From contig CM061238.1 in assembly GCA_030848705.1 (NCBI GenBank), forward strand, positions 48,771,133 through 48,835,132: a DNA stretch of 64,000 bases. Reading direction: 5' to 3'. How positions within the stretch are numbered: position 1 is the stretch's first letter; each line of letters starts with the position of its first letter. Of this stretch, positions 1-9,938 are shown in pieces. Made by a program: the position numbers and the translations under genes. The DNA is from Heracleum sosnowskyi. Its lineage: Eukaryota; Streptophyta; Magnoliopsida; Apiales; Apiaceae. The notes under the pieces are model-generated. The model was given only the letters and a program-made list of their open reading frames with translations. It made no database searches and was not told the origin of the DNA.

Positions 1-3000
1 TTTTTCTTCTTGTTGTCTTTCTTCTTCATCAAGAGACTGAGCAACAGCAAGGGCTTGTATTGCTGCTCTTTCTGACTCTTCAGCTTTAGCTTCAGCAAAG
101 TTTGGGTGACTAGCCCAAACACAGATTTGTTGTCCATTCCTGTAGACAATTGCCATTTGCTTCCTTATCTCATAATCATTGCTTTCCTTGCTTTTTGTGA
201 TAAGTAGATCAAGAAGCTTGAGCTCATCTGGATAAGGTGCAGGATAGAAAGTCCTTGCTATATTTTTGCCCTTTGGTTTAGCAGGGGACTTGGGAGATAA
301 GCTTCTTTGGAGTGTAGCTTGTTCCACATCCCTAATGCATGAAGTTTGTCCTTTTTCCTTCCTTGGACCTTGAGTGACTCCATGTAGAAGGGGCTCTACC
401 TTATAGAAAGAATTGGTCTGTAGCTCCCATTCCGTTGACACTAGAACCATGGCATTCGTTGATGGTTGATCCGTTGATGGATTTGAGTCCTTTGTAGTTC
501 CAGCAATTTTCTTGACCCTTGCTTCTATGTTGGACCAATGGTCTTTGATTTGTTCTGCAAGTCTCATCCTCATAGAAGCTTCCTGGATCAGGTCAATACC
601 ATCCTTTTTCTTCTTTCCAAACTCCCCCATTGCTAATGACTCTTCTGGCAAGGAGATGGCTGGGACCAAAACCTTTGTGATTTGTATCTCTAGCTCCTTA
701 GTTTTCTCCCCCTTTTTGTTATCATCAAGTGAGATGATAGGGATTCCTTGAGATGCCAGAAGATGGGTGAGTAGGCTAGTTTGCTTCTCCTGTTCCTTCT
801 GCATGTGAGAAAGTGTAGCCTCAACTTTGTCCACTCTAGAGGAGAGAGTTTTCAAAGATGAGGACACTTCAGGTTCCTTGGTGAAAAACCTTGACATCTT
901 GGAGACAGTGTGAAGAGGAAGCTTTTCATCTAGCCTCCTGTCAGTAGCATCCCTAAGGTTGCTAATTGAATCCTTGATTTCTGTAGCCTCAATCCTTGTC
1001 TGCAACATTTGTAGCCTTTGAATTTCCAGAGAATCCATTATGGCCTTGTAGAATTTCTTTTCCCTTGCTTCAGCAGACTCATGAGCTAGATATGCCTCAT
1101 TGTACTGCCTTGTGATAGCAGCATCCAAGTTGCATCTACCATGCATATCCTGAGAAAGCCAGTTTAGTGTAGGAGGCACCACAGAAGTCCCAGTCTGTGT
1201 AGTGGTGGCCACCTGTAGATTGTCACCAAAGCTGTCTTCATCATCATAAAACTCAAAGTCTCCACTTGCTGCAGCTCCTGGAGGTAGATTGGTCAAGGCA
1301 TCCTTTGCTCTTTGCATTGATGCAGTAGTATGAATTAAGTTGAGTGACCTTTCTGCCTCCACATTGCCCTGTTGAGCCATAACTTGATAGGCTGACACAG
1401 GATGAGTAAAGGTCTCAGGATCCAGGGAAATACTATCCAGAGTTTGTTTATAATGCTCTTGGAAAGTAAGTTCCCTTTCTCCCTCACTGACCTCCATTAA
1501 CTCACTAGCAATGGCTGCTTCCATCCTTATTGCTCCTGTAGTCCCTTCTCTCTCTCCACTCTTTTCTTGCATCATGGGCTCCCCATGGCTCACACCTCTC
1601 ACACCCTCACCTTCACCTACTAAGGTGGTACTCTCAATCTCTCCTTTTGCCTGGCTGGAAGAAATAGCCAGCCTCTCACTCTCAGACTCTCCTTTTGCCT
1701 GGCTGCAAGCCAGCCTCTCAATTTCACTCCCTCTCAAACCTAAAAGTGTCTCAACTACCACCAGGTCATCTACACTAGTTGTGGAAACAACTTGATTTTG
1801 AATAAGGGGTGTAGATTGACCTATCAACGGAATGGTAGTTTGAACTGTCAACGGTATGGATACCGTTGATGGAGAAACACTTGTCAACGAAAGAAGCTGT
1901 TTCGTTGATGAAGTCAATAAAGCACTTTGAGAAAGTGAAATTACAGTAGAATCTGTGGTGATTGATTTTAGAGATTGGTCCACAGATCCTCTTGCAACTT
2001 CAGAAAAAATTGGTTGATGGCCCAACAAATCACTTAACAAGTGATGGCCACCAGCTTCAGAGTGGGGCTTCTCCAAGATTAGAGTTGGAGAATCAGGAAT
2101 AGATGAATGGATCATGTCCACATCTAGAGATAGAGTTGGTGAATTTGATGGAGATAGTTCAAGGTTGATGTTTAGAGAATGGGACTGTAACCCCAGAGTA
2201 ATAATAGGGGTTACATCAAACTGAATTTGAGAAACTGGAAGTGTTACTTCCAGTGTGTGTGCACCCTGTGTACCCTTGGACTTTTGCTTCACTCTCCTTT
2301 GGTATTGGGAAAATGTAGACTGTGGGCTTGAAGTGTCCCTTACCCTTTTGGAGTGTGCTCTTGGAGGAGAGCTTGTTTCAATAATCACATCCTTTTGGGA
2401 GGATGCAACTAGACTTGTGTTTAAATCCATTTTACTCATTGTGCCTTGTTGGGAAGACACAATGGGGCTTGGCTGGATTTCACTCATCTGTCCTTCCTTA
2501 TCCTTAGGGTTTCTTTTATGTTCACCCCTTCCCTCACCTCTCTCAGCACCTACAACACTCCCCTTAGGTTGTGTAGTGGATTTTACAACAGGTGCCTTTT
2601 GGGAAGCACCTGAGGTTGGCTTGGAGGATTTCTTTGATTTTGGTTTTGTTGCAGGGGCAGGAGCCTGTTGGGTCACAGCTACAGACTCCACAGCAACAGG
2701 ACTGGGTGATACAGTTGAAGTAATAACTATACTAGAAGGGATAGCAGTAGTTACCTCAATTATTGGCAGATACACCACTGGAACATCACCATTGTGGTTC
2801 AGCCTCAGTATGTCTGTCAATACTCTCTTTTCTTGCACAAAACACTCAAACTTGGAAACAGGGTTAGAGATTACTAATGGTGTTGGACTAACATGATTAG
2901 CCAACATCATCAGAAACCTAGCATAGTAGATATTCTTTTTCCTATTAGCCTTGTCACCCAACTTAGCACCAATTTCATACATAAGTTGGGTGCTAAAGTT

Positions 3001-3534
3001 GTAATATCTATCAGTTAGGAGCATGGTAAAAAGAATCAACATGGAATTAGTTAATGCATCAAAATTACTAATCTTTCCAGAAAAGACCTTGATAAATGCA
3101 TCAGCTAAATAACTATATTCCCTAACCAAACCTCTCCTAATTATTCTACCCAGATTATCAGTAGGCAAAGAGTAGTTTATTGAATTTAGCATGTTAACCA
3201 TTTCAGTGATTGTAGGCAAAGCATCACAGTTATTTTCAGGAATATGTAGACATGCTTGCAATACATCAGAATTAACTATGTACTCATTACCTTGGAGAGT
3301 GAATTGCAGTGTGCAGTTTGTTCCACTATACTCACACGAGGTCCAGATGTCCTCAATTATCTCATTATAGAGAGGAGTTGAGTGAAACATTGCATAGCTC
3401 AACTTGGAGTTCTTCATGAAGTCCATCATCTTGAAAAAGATACTGTTCGGGTTTTCCTTGACAACAAAAGGGATGGAGTTGTTCTTCTCATAGATGAACC
3501 CTCCAACAGACATAAGCTTGACTATGGGTGCCAT
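1..3534 (-). CDS. Long extra ORF 3' of copia pol (envelope-like position), partial, no stop in window
   Basis: The frame starts at ATG 3534-3532, the first Met after an in-frame stop at 3573-3571. I read every codon to position 1 and found no stop, so at least 1178 codons are open, the longest uninterrupted frame in the window. Residues 1 to about 250 look globular (start MAPIVKLMSVGGF). A long Ser/Thr/Pro/Lys-rich stretch follows to about residue 750, then a predicted coiled coil near residues 880-930, and a second ordered part near 1095-1140 (DELKLLDLLITKSKES). I see no signal peptide and no membrane span; the longest hydrophobic run, near residue 165, is too short. Sireviruses carry an envelope-like ORF here, but nothing in this protein shows a fusion or entry function. 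Element A has an ORF of similar layout. It starts 543 bp after the pol stop, so how it is translated is unknown. Confidence 0.8.
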   Translation of the reverse strand, partial: MAPIVKLMSVGGFIYEKNNSIPFVVKENPNSIFFKMMDFMKNSKLSYAMFHSTPLYNEIIEDIWTSCEYSGTNCTLQFTLQGNEYIVNSDVLQACLHIPENNCDALPTITEMVNMLNSINYSLPTDNLGRIIRRGLVREYSYLADAFIKVFSGKISNFDALTNSMLILFTMLLTDRYYNFSTQLMYEIGAKLGDKANRKKNIYYARFLMMLANHVSPTPLVISNPVSKFECFVQEKRVLTDILRLNHNGDVPVVYLPIIEVTTAIPSSIVITSTVSPSPVAVESVAVTQQAPAPATKPKSKKSSKPTSGASQKAPVVKSTTQPKGSVVGAERGEGRGEHKRNPKDKEGQMSEIQPSPIVSSQQGTMSKMDLNTSLVASSQKDVIIETSSPPRAHSKRVRDTSSPQSTFSQYQRRVKQKSKGTQGAHTLEVTLPVSQIQFDVTPIITLGLQSHSLNINLELSPSNSPTLSLDVDMIHSSIPDSPTLILEKPHSEAGGHHLLSDLLGHQPIFSEVARGSVDQSLKSITTDSTVISLSQSALLTSSTKQLLSLTSVSPSTVSIPLTVQTTIPLIGQSTPLIQNQVVSTTSVDDLVVVETLLGLRGSEIERLACSQAKGESESERLAISSSQAKGEIESTTLVGEGEGVRGVSHGEPMMQEKSGEREGTTGAIRMEAAIASELMEVSEGERELTFQEHYKQTLDSISLDPETFTHPVSAYQVMAQQGNVEAERSLNLIHTTASMQRAKDALTNLPPGAAASGDFEFYDDEDSFGDNLQVATTTQTGTSVVPPTLNWLSQDMHGRCNLDAAITRQYNEAYLAHESAEAREKKFYKAIMDSLEIQRLQMLQTRIEATEIKDSISNLRDATDRRLDEKLPLHTVSKMSRFFTKEPEVSSSLKTLSSRVDKVEATLSHMQKEQEKQTSLLTHLLASQGIPIISLDDNKKGEKTKELEIQITKVLVPAISLPEESLAMGEFGKKKKDGIDLIQEASMRMRLAEQIKDHWSNIEARVKKIAGTTKDSNPSTDQPSTNAMVLVSTEWELQTNSFYKVEPLLHGVTQGPRKEKGQTSCIRDVEQATLQRSLSPKSPAKPKGKNIARTFYPAPYPDELKLLDLLITKSKESNDYEIRKQMAIVYRNGQQICVWASHPNFAEAKAEESERAAIQALAVAQSLDEEERQQEEK

Positions 3535-4076
3535 TGTTGTGTGAAGAAAAGCTTCGAACTGAATTGCTTGTTAGAGAGAAGAAGAGAGAAAAAGCCTTTG
3601 GAATTTTTGAGAACAGGTAAAAAGAAATTAAAGAAAATAGAATTTCTTAAATACTCCCCCAAAAATTCTCAGAAAAAGAGTCCAATAATAAATGTAAATT
3701 ACTGGATTGGCTTAAAAATATAACCGTTACTTTTAAAGAAATACCATGATTTATACTTACAGGGGTGTATGCATAGATCGTGGTAAAAGACGTGTCAAAA
3801 TTTCAACGGTTCAGATTAAAAGCGCTATATCAACGAATCAGATTTGGGCGTTTTAAGGTCCCGTCTATTTCGTTGATAAAGCTGCGTTTCGTTGATATAA
3901 AAGAGCTATCAACGAAACACCCAGAAAAATGCTAAGACTATCAACGAAATGGTGCGTTTCGTTGACATAGTAATTTTGACTTAGACAAAATTTCACTTTT
4001 TCCTGAGAAAATTAGTTCACAGAAAAACATAGCAAATTTCTGGCTACATTGTAACTTGCAAATATCTCAAAAATAA
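3535..4076 (-). repeat. Spacer between pol and extra ORF with seven CGTTGA/TCAACG words
   Basis: This 542 bp stretch holds no gene. It carries the element B word at 3803, 3830, 3871, 3890, 3909, 3941 and 3960 in mixed orientation. Neighbouring opposite copies, for example at 3890 and 3909, could pair as short RNA hairpins. The spacer also holds the untranslated leader of the extra ORF, so these repeats lie where a subgenomic promoter or internal initiation signal might be expected. That role is inference. Confidence 0.7.
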
Positions 4077-6737
4077 TTAAGAGAGATTTAGCATACCTAG
4101 CTCACTTACTAATCTTGAGAATGATGATTCATCAAGTGGCTTGGTAAAGATGTCTGCAAGTTGTTGTTCACTTGGAACAAAATGTAACTCCACAGTACCA
4201 TTCATAACATGTTCTCTAATGAAATGGTACTTGATGTCAATGTGCTTGGTCCTTGAATGCTGCACTGGATTCTCAGTAATGGCAATGGCACTAGTGTTGT
4301 CACAGAAAATAGGAATTTTCTCAACTCTTATTCCATAATCAAGTAGTTGATTTTTCATCCATAAAATCTGTGCACAACAACTTCCAGCTGCAATATACTC
4401 AGCCTCAGCTGTGGAGGTAGAAACTGAGTTTTGTTTCTTGCTGAACCATGAGACAAGCTTGTTTTCTAAGAATTGACAGGTGCCTGTTGTGCTTTTCCTG
4501 TCAATTTTACATCCTGCAAAATCTGCATCTGAATAACCAATTAGTTCAAAGCCAGATTCTCTAGGATACCAAATGCCAAGGTTTGGTGTTCCTTTGAGAT
4601 ATATGAAAATCCTTTTAATAGCAACTAAATGGGATTCCCTAGGATCAGCTTGAAATCTAGCACATAGACATGTAGCAAACATAATATCAGGTCTACTAGC
4701 TGTTAAATACAAAAGTGAGCCTACCATGCCTCTGTAACTTGAAATGTCCACAGATTTTTCCTTAGTATTCAATTCAAGTTTGGTGGCAGTAGGCATGGGA
4801 GTTTTGGCAGGAGAGCATTCCATTAAGTTAAACTTCTTTAATAAATCATGAATATATTGTGTTTGACTAATGAAAATGCCTTCATTAACTTGTTTCACTT
4901 GAAGACCAAGAAAGTAAGTTAATTCTCCCATCATGCTCATTTCATATTTACTTTGCATAAGCTTGGCAAACTTTTGACAAAGTTTCACATCTGTAGACCC
5001 AAAGATTATGTCATCTACATAAATTTGAACAAGTATAGTAGAGCCATTCACAACCCTGTGAAAAAGAGTTTTATCTATAGTACCTCTAGTGAAGTGATTC
5101 TCAAGGAGGAACTGTGAAAGTGTGTCATACCAGGCTCTAGGTGCTTGTTTCAAACCATAGAGTGCTTTGAGGAGGAAGTATACATATTCTGGAAAATCAT
5201 CATCTTCAAAACCAGGAGGTTGACTTACATACACCTCCTCTTCCAATTCCCCATTCAGAAAAGCACTCTTCACATCCATTTGATAGACTTTGAAATTGGC
5301 ATGGGCTGCATAGGCTAGGAAAATCCTTATTGCTTCTAGTCTAGCAACAGGAGCAAAGGTTTCATCAAAATCAATTCCTTCTTCCTGTGAATAGCCTTTT
5401 GCAACCAATCTAGCTTTGTTCCTTGTGACTATGCCATTTTCATCCATCTTGTTTCTGAACACCCATTTTGTGCCTATGACACTCCTGTCCTTAGGCTTGG
5501 GCACCAGCTTCCATACATTGTTCCTTTCAAATTGGTTTAGCTCTTCTTGCATAGCCAAAACCCAATCTGGATCTAGAAGTGCATCCTCAACTTTCTTTGG
5601 CTCATCTTGAGACAGAAAGCTACTATATAGACATTCTTCTTGAGTTGCTCTTCTAGTTTGGACTTTTGAAGACACATCACCTATAATAAGTTCAAAGGGA
5701 TGATCTTTAGTCCATTTCCTTGAGGGAGGTAGATTTGCTCTTGAAGAGGTAGCTTCATGATCATGATTGCCTTGATTGGATATTTGTCCTTGAGAAACTC
5801 CCCCTGAATTTGTTGTTCCTAACTGATCACTTCTAGAAGCAATTCTATGACTGTCAACGGTATGACCATTTTGGTTGTCAACGAAACGCTCATTTTGACT
5901 GTCAACGAATCCACCATCATGACTGTCAACGAAATGACCATTTGGTCTGCTAGCAGCTATTCTTTTCAATCTTAATGCAGCAATTTCATCTTCACTGCTG
6001 CTTTCATCTGTGCTAGATACAACAACTTTAGGCTGTTTCTCAGTAGCCTTAACATGATTCACTTGATCTCCTTCCTCATTTTCAAAAGAAAGACTTTCAT
6101 GGAAACCTTCATCACAGAGACCTTGAATTTTGAGATCATCAAAAACAACATGTACAGATTCCATAACAATGTTGGTTCTGAGATTATAGACTCTGTAGGC
6201 TTTCCCTGCTGCATATCCCACAAATATTGCTTCATCTGCCTTTGCTTCAAATTTCCCCAAATGCTCAGCTTGATTTCTCAGAACAAAGCACTTGCATCCA
6301 AAGACATGAATAAAATCCAATAGTGGCTTCTTTCTTTTGAGTAGCTGATAAGGGGTCATTCCTTTGGCCTGATTAATCAAAGAAATATTTTGAGTGAAGC
6401 AAGCTGTATTAACTGCCTCAGCCCAAAAATAAGTTGGTAACTTTGATTCATCTAGCATTGTCCTTGCAGCTTCAATGAGTGTTTTGTTTTTCCTTTCAAC
6501 CACACCATTTTGTTGTGGTGTCCTTGCTGCTGAAAACTCATGCAAAATACCATTTTCTTCACAGAACACCTTCATGCTTGAATTCTTGAATTCTATCCCA
6601 TTGTCACTCCTAATCCTCCTTACTTTCAAGTCAGGATGATTGTTTACCATCTTGATGTGATTGATAATGATTTCACTTGCCTCATCTTTGGAGTGCAAAA
6701 AGAAAGTCCATGTAAATCTAGAAAAATCACAAGACAA
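4077..6737 (-). CDS. pol: Copia pol: integrase core, reverse transcriptase and RNase H
   Basis: The frame is open for about 886 codons. It begins inside the integrase core after a frameshift; there is no true ATG at its start. Integrase motifs RSDNGIEF and NGVVERKN are present, followed by the copia signature GTKWVFRNK, the RT palm with YVDD at 5021-5010, and RNase H with SDADFAG, TAEAEYIA and the closing RTKHIDIKYHF/ADIFTKPL blocks. It ends at 4079-4077. A Ser/Asp-rich linker between integrase and RT holds four copies of the family word, encoding FVDS-like repeats (5931-5854). RT and RNase H look catalytically complete, so this part could supply enzyme if it were translated. Confidence 0.92.
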   Translation of the reverse strand: MSCDFSRFTWTFFLHSKDEASEIIINHIKMVNNHPDLKVRRIRSDNGIEFKNSSMKVFCEENGILHEFSAARTPQQNGVVERKNKTLIEAARTMLDESKLPTYFWAEAVNTACFTQNISLINQAKGMTPYQLLKRKKPLLDFIHVFGCKCFVLRNQAEHLGKFEAKADEAIFVGYAAGKAYRVYNLRTNIVMESVHVVFDDLKIQGLCDEGFHESLSFENEEGDQVNHVKATEKQPKVVVSSTDESSSEDEIAALRLKRIAASRPNGHFVDSHDGGFVDSQNERFVDNQNGHTVDSHRIASRSDQLGTTNSGGVSQGQISNQGNHDHEATSSRANLPPSRKWTKDHPFELIIGDVSSKVQTRRATQEECLYSSFLSQDEPKKVEDALLDPDWVLAMQEELNQFERNNVWKLVPKPKDRSVIGTKWVFRNKMDENGIVTRNKARLVAKGYSQEEGIDFDETFAPVARLEAIRIFLAYAAHANFKVYQMDVKSAFLNGELEEEVYVSQPPGFEDDDFPEYVYFLLKALYGLKQAPRAWYDTLSQFLLENHFTRGTIDKTLFHRVVNGSTILVQIYVDDIIFGSTDVKLCQKFAKLMQSKYEMSMMGELTYFLGLQVKQVNEGIFISQTQYIHDLLKKFNLMECSPAKTPMPTATKLELNTKEKSVDISSYRGMVGSLLYLTASRPDIMFATCLCARFQADPRESHLVAIKRIFIYLKGTPNLGIWYPRESGFELIGYSDADFAGCKIDRKSTTGTCQFLENKLVSWFSKKQNSVSTSTAEAEYIAAGSCCAQILWMKNQLLDYGIRVEKIPIFCDNTSAIAITENPVQHSRTKHIDIKYHFIREHVMNGTVELHFVPSEQQLADIFTKPLDESSFSRLVSELGMLNLS

Positions 6738-6998
6738 TATTTCTTCTTTGAAATAGACATGATATTTACAGGGCCAAACAAATCCATATGAAGCAACTCA
6801 AGCTGATGGACAATCGATGACTCTGTCTTGCTTTTGAATGATGCCTTCTTTTGTTTCCCTTTTTGACAGGCATCACACAAACCATCCTTGGAAAACTCCA
6901 CCTGTGGAATTCCTCTAGTAAGATCTTTCCTCACCAAATCATTCATAACTTTAAAATTTAGATGAGATAATTTCTTGTGCCATAGCCAACTTTCATCC
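6644..6998 (-). pseudogene. Copia GAG-pre-integrase and integrase N-terminus, frameshifted
   Basis: The frame contains LWHKKLSHLNF, a zinc-binding His/Cys region (LCDACQKGK) and the first catalytic Asp block LHMDLFGP. These belong to the N-terminal half of integrase. Around 6720-6730 a few bases are missing relative to the related element D (VMVDDYSKYTW), and the frame shifts into the one used by the following pol ORF. Another frameshift near 6998 separates it from the protease frame. Integrase cannot be made as one chain from this copy without two frame changes. Confidence 0.8.
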
Positions 6999-7436
6999 TT
7001 GCTTGCCTTGCCTCAGACAAGTGATGGTTTCTAGACTTGTGCTACTAAAGTCAGCAATGTACACATTCCCTCTTCTGAATCCAGTCATTACCACATTGTT
7101 GTTTCCTCCTTTAGAAACAACACAGGCTTCTTTAGAAAAAGTAACTAAAAATCCTTTGTCACAAAGTTGGCTGATACTAAGCAAATTGTGCTTAAGACCA
7201 TCCACCAATGCAACCTCATCTATGATGACATTCTCTTTTGAAATCAAGCCATATCCCTTAGTGTAGCCTTTGTTGTCATCTCCAAAAGCAATACAAGGGC
7301 TAGCTCTTTCCTGAAACTCTGTGAGCAGGGTAGAATCACCAGTCATGTGTCTTGAACAACCACTATCCAAGTACCAAAGATTCCTTTTGTCTCCCTGCAC
7401 ACAATAAAACCAAATCAAGTTGATTTTGGTACCCAA
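6993..7436 (-). pseudogene. Copia aspartic protease region, separated from gag and integrase by frameshifts
   Basis: The frame carries the plant copia protease core WYLDSGCSRHMTGD with the catalytic DSG, followed by FGDDNKGYTKGYG and LKHNLLSISQLCDKG. It overlaps the end of gag (TGA at 7417-7415) by about 22 bp in another frame. Its listed first codon is not ATG, so it depends on gag translation by frameshift or on a processed RNA. An acceptor-like TTGTGTGCAG lies just before the protease coding part. The frame ends at 6993, where the following WLWHKKLSHLNF block continues in another frame. Confidence 0.78.
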
Positions 7437-8476
7437 GTTTCCTTGGGTCCTGTTTTGTTAGCCTTTGCTTTTCCTTTTATATCATTTTTCACCTTGGGCT
7501 CAGATTGATTTAAATCAATCTTTACCCTTGGTGTTGATTTCTGAGGGTTGCTCACATTTTCATTCACAGCATGCATAGTTGAAGGAACAATCAGGTTATT
7601 CATATTCCATGGCATTTGTGGCATATTAAACATATTCATGTATGGATTAGGCACAAATGACATGTTAGCATATGGATTCTGAAATTGTGCATATGGAGCA
7701 AACATGTTAGGCATAACAGCCATTGTAGGCATGGAACTATTCATTGCAGGCTTGGGCATTTTCACATTAGCAGTTTTCTTAACAGATTTGCAGTTAGTAG
7801 ATAAATGACTAACACTTCCACAATTGACACATATCTTTCTAGGAGCATATTTAGCAGGTGTGTAATTGTTGTGTTTGTTAATCCCTACTTTGCCATTCCT
7901 GTTATTCTTTTTATTTCCCTTAGCCTCAACTTGAATTTTCTCTAACTTGTCTTTCAATTGCTTGTTAGACAAGTGACCTACGTTAGCTCTCTCAACAGGC
8001 TTCTCAACTTTCTTTGATTTACTAGACTCACCTTGAACAAAGTTCTTGGTGACAGGACCATACTTATTATTAAGTCTAGTGAGTTCATCTTTTCTTTTCT
8101 CTGTCAACGAAACAGCCTGATCGGTTGATGGTTCATCTGTCAACGAAACATTGCATTCCGTTGACATATCAACCTTCAACAAATGATCATTGTTGTTTGT
8201 TGACTCTGTTTCTGATTCTAAGGTTTCACCAACATACCCTAGCTTCTCTTTGTTCTTTTTCCATGATTGCTCACAGAAAGATTCCATACCTTGAACATTA
8301 ATGATGTTGGTGGCAACATTCCTGGCATCTGTCCATTTTGCAATCACACTTTGTTCTATCTCAAGTTGTGTTTTAAGAATTTCTTCCCTTTGTAACACGT
8401 TCTCAAGTTCCTTCTTAGCATCCCTACTAACACATCTCATTTTTTCAAATTCAATGAGCTGTGCTTCTAACATCAC
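7415..8476 (-). pseudogene. gag: Copia gag, C-terminal half with coiled coil and second zinc knuckle
   Basis: This frame is the distal part of gag, displaced from the proximal part by a stop at 8651-8649 and a frame change near 8480. It contains a charged heptad-like coiled coil (MRCVSRDAKKELENVL onward), a Lys/Asn-rich basic stretch, and a second CCHC box, CVNCGSVSHLSTNC, near 7820-7780. A Met/Pro/Asn-rich tail follows. It ends in ETWVPKST then TGA just before the protease. Sirevirus Gag proteins are known for a C-terminal coiled-coil extension, which fits. Three copies of the family word lie at 8104-8164. Confidence 0.78.
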
Positions 8477-8648
8477 TTAAGAGCAAATTAGTCTCTTTTA
8501 TTCTTGAATTCTCTTTGGTAAGTGATTTAAGAGTAACACGCAAATTATATAGTACAGTAGACATTTCATTTACTGCACTATCGCATTCCTCTTTAGAAAG
8601 CTCAGAAAGATTAGTAATTGTTACCTGGTTACTTGAGGAGCTTGCTTC

Positions 8649-9875
8649 CTACTCATGATTGTTAGCCATAAGAGCCAGGTTGACATACTCAACATCATCA
8701 TCAGAATCTTCACCATTACCAACCCAATCATACTCCTGAGACATGAAAGCCTTTTCTTTTTGCTTGAGAAGTTCAAAGTATTTCTTTTTATAATCAACAG
8801 GCTCAAGTTTCCTGTTGCCCTTCTCAATCTTGGGCTTTCTGCAGTCTCCAGCAAAGTGACCAAGCATTCCACAATTGAAACATTTAGATTTAGACTTTTC
8901 AATCCAGTTACTTTTGTTAGGTTGAAAGTCTCTCCTTGGTGGCCTTGCTTCTGAGTTTCTCTTGAACTTGAACTTAGAGAATTTTCTTGGCAGAAAAGCA
9001 ATGTGTTCATCAATCTCATCTAAGTCATCCAAGTTGGCTGGTTCTGATTCTTCTTCTTCTGTCATCTTGCCTTTACCCTTGCTAACATCACTCCTACAAC
9101 TAGCTCGACTAGTTGTGCCCTTTGCAGCTTCTTCATTGTCATCTTCCAGTTGGTTCACAGATGCAATCAATGCAACAGATCCACCCTTCTTTTGTACCTT
9201 TTCAATTTCTTCATCTTGCTCCATTTCCAACTCATATGTCTTCAAGGTTCCATAAAGCCTCTCAAGAGTGTAGTCTTTGTACTCTTGAGTGTTTCTGAGA
9301 GAAACAGTCATAGGCTTCCATTCTTTTGGAAGAGCTCTAAGAAATTTAAGGTTTGAATCCTTGGTTTGATAGATCCTCCCATACAAATTTAATCCATTCA
9401 AAAGCTTCTGAAACCTACTAAACGTGTCATTTAGGGTTTCACCAGCTTTAAAATGAAAATGCTCATATTGTTGTATAAGGAGCTGCATTTTGTTTTCCCT
9501 AACTTGCTCAGTTCCTTCACAGAGAGTTCTAACAGTGTCCCATACTTCTTTGGAGGTTGTACAGTTTATGACATTGTCAAACATCTCTTGCTCCAAACCA
9601 TTAAACAGAATGTTCATGGTTCTTTTATCTTTATGGACTTCTGCAACATCTTCAATAGTCCATTCTGAGACAAGTTTTGGAATTTCCACATCAGGAGCAT
9701 CATCTGGCAGTCCAACTCTAGATGCAAACTTCATGGGAACGTGTGGACCTTTCTCAATGCAGTCTACATATCTCTCATCCATAGACATGAGATGTAAATG
9801 CATCTTTACTTTCCAGTGAAAGTAATTGTCCTTATCAAGAACTGGTATCTTTACTCCTGCATCCTTCTTCACCAT
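8649..9875 (-). CDS. gag: Copia gag, N-terminal part
   Basis: The frame starts at ATG 9875-9873, about 50 bp after the primer site, as expected for the first gene. It encodes 408 residues of the Retrotran_gag/UBN2-like capsid fold (YFHWKVKM, EVWDTVRTL, ETLNDTFSRF, LKTYELEMEQ), an acidic stretch, then the zinc knuckle CFNCGMLGHFAGDC near 8880-8840. It closes on YDWVGNGEDSDDDVEYVNLALM before an early TGA at 8651-8649. Element D has the same EEYVNVALMAD block followed by further gag, so the stop here is premature and the coiled-coil half is cut off. Confidence 0.88.
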   Translation of the reverse strand: MVKKDAGVKIPVLDKDNYFHWKVKMHLHLMSMDERYVDCIEKGPHVPMKFASRVGLPDDAPDVEIPKLVSEWTIEDVAEVHKDKRTMNILFNGLEQEMFDNVINCTTSKEVWDTVRTLCEGTEQVRENKMQLLIQQYEHFHFKAGETLNDTFSRFQKLLNGLNLYGRIYQTKDSNLKFLRALPKEWKPMTVSLRNTQEYKDYTLERLYGTLKTYELEMEQDEEIEKVQKKGGSVALIASVNQLEDDNEEAAKGTTSRASCRSDVSKGKGKMTEEEESEPANLDDLDEIDEHIAFLPRKFSKFKFKRNSEARPPRRDFQPNKSNWIEKSKSKCFNCGMLGHFAGDCRKPKIEKGNRKLEPVDYKKKYFELLKQKEKAFMSQEYDWVGNGEDSDDDVEYVNLALMANNHE

Positions 9876-9924
9876 GGTTACTGTTTTGGTCTTGATCTTT
9901 AAACTTCTTGTATGTTAGAAGCTC

Positions 9925-9936
9925 GCTCTGATACCA
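9925..9936 (-). other. Primer binding site (initiator-Met tRNA) of element B
   Basis: The minus strand reads TGGTATCAGAGC, the plant initiator-Met tRNA primer site used by many plant LTR elements. It lies two bases inside the LTR edge. Confidence 0.92.
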
Positions 9937-9938
9937 AT

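Noticed and set aside
2255..2896. 213-codon open frame on the plus strand
   Set aside because: It is the antisense shadow of the long minus-strand extra ORF; its composition shows no domain.
3803..3965. Possible CRISPR-like array of TCAACGAAA repeats
   Set aside because: Repeat is only 6-12 bp, spacing is irregular and orientation mixed, and this is plant transposon DNA.
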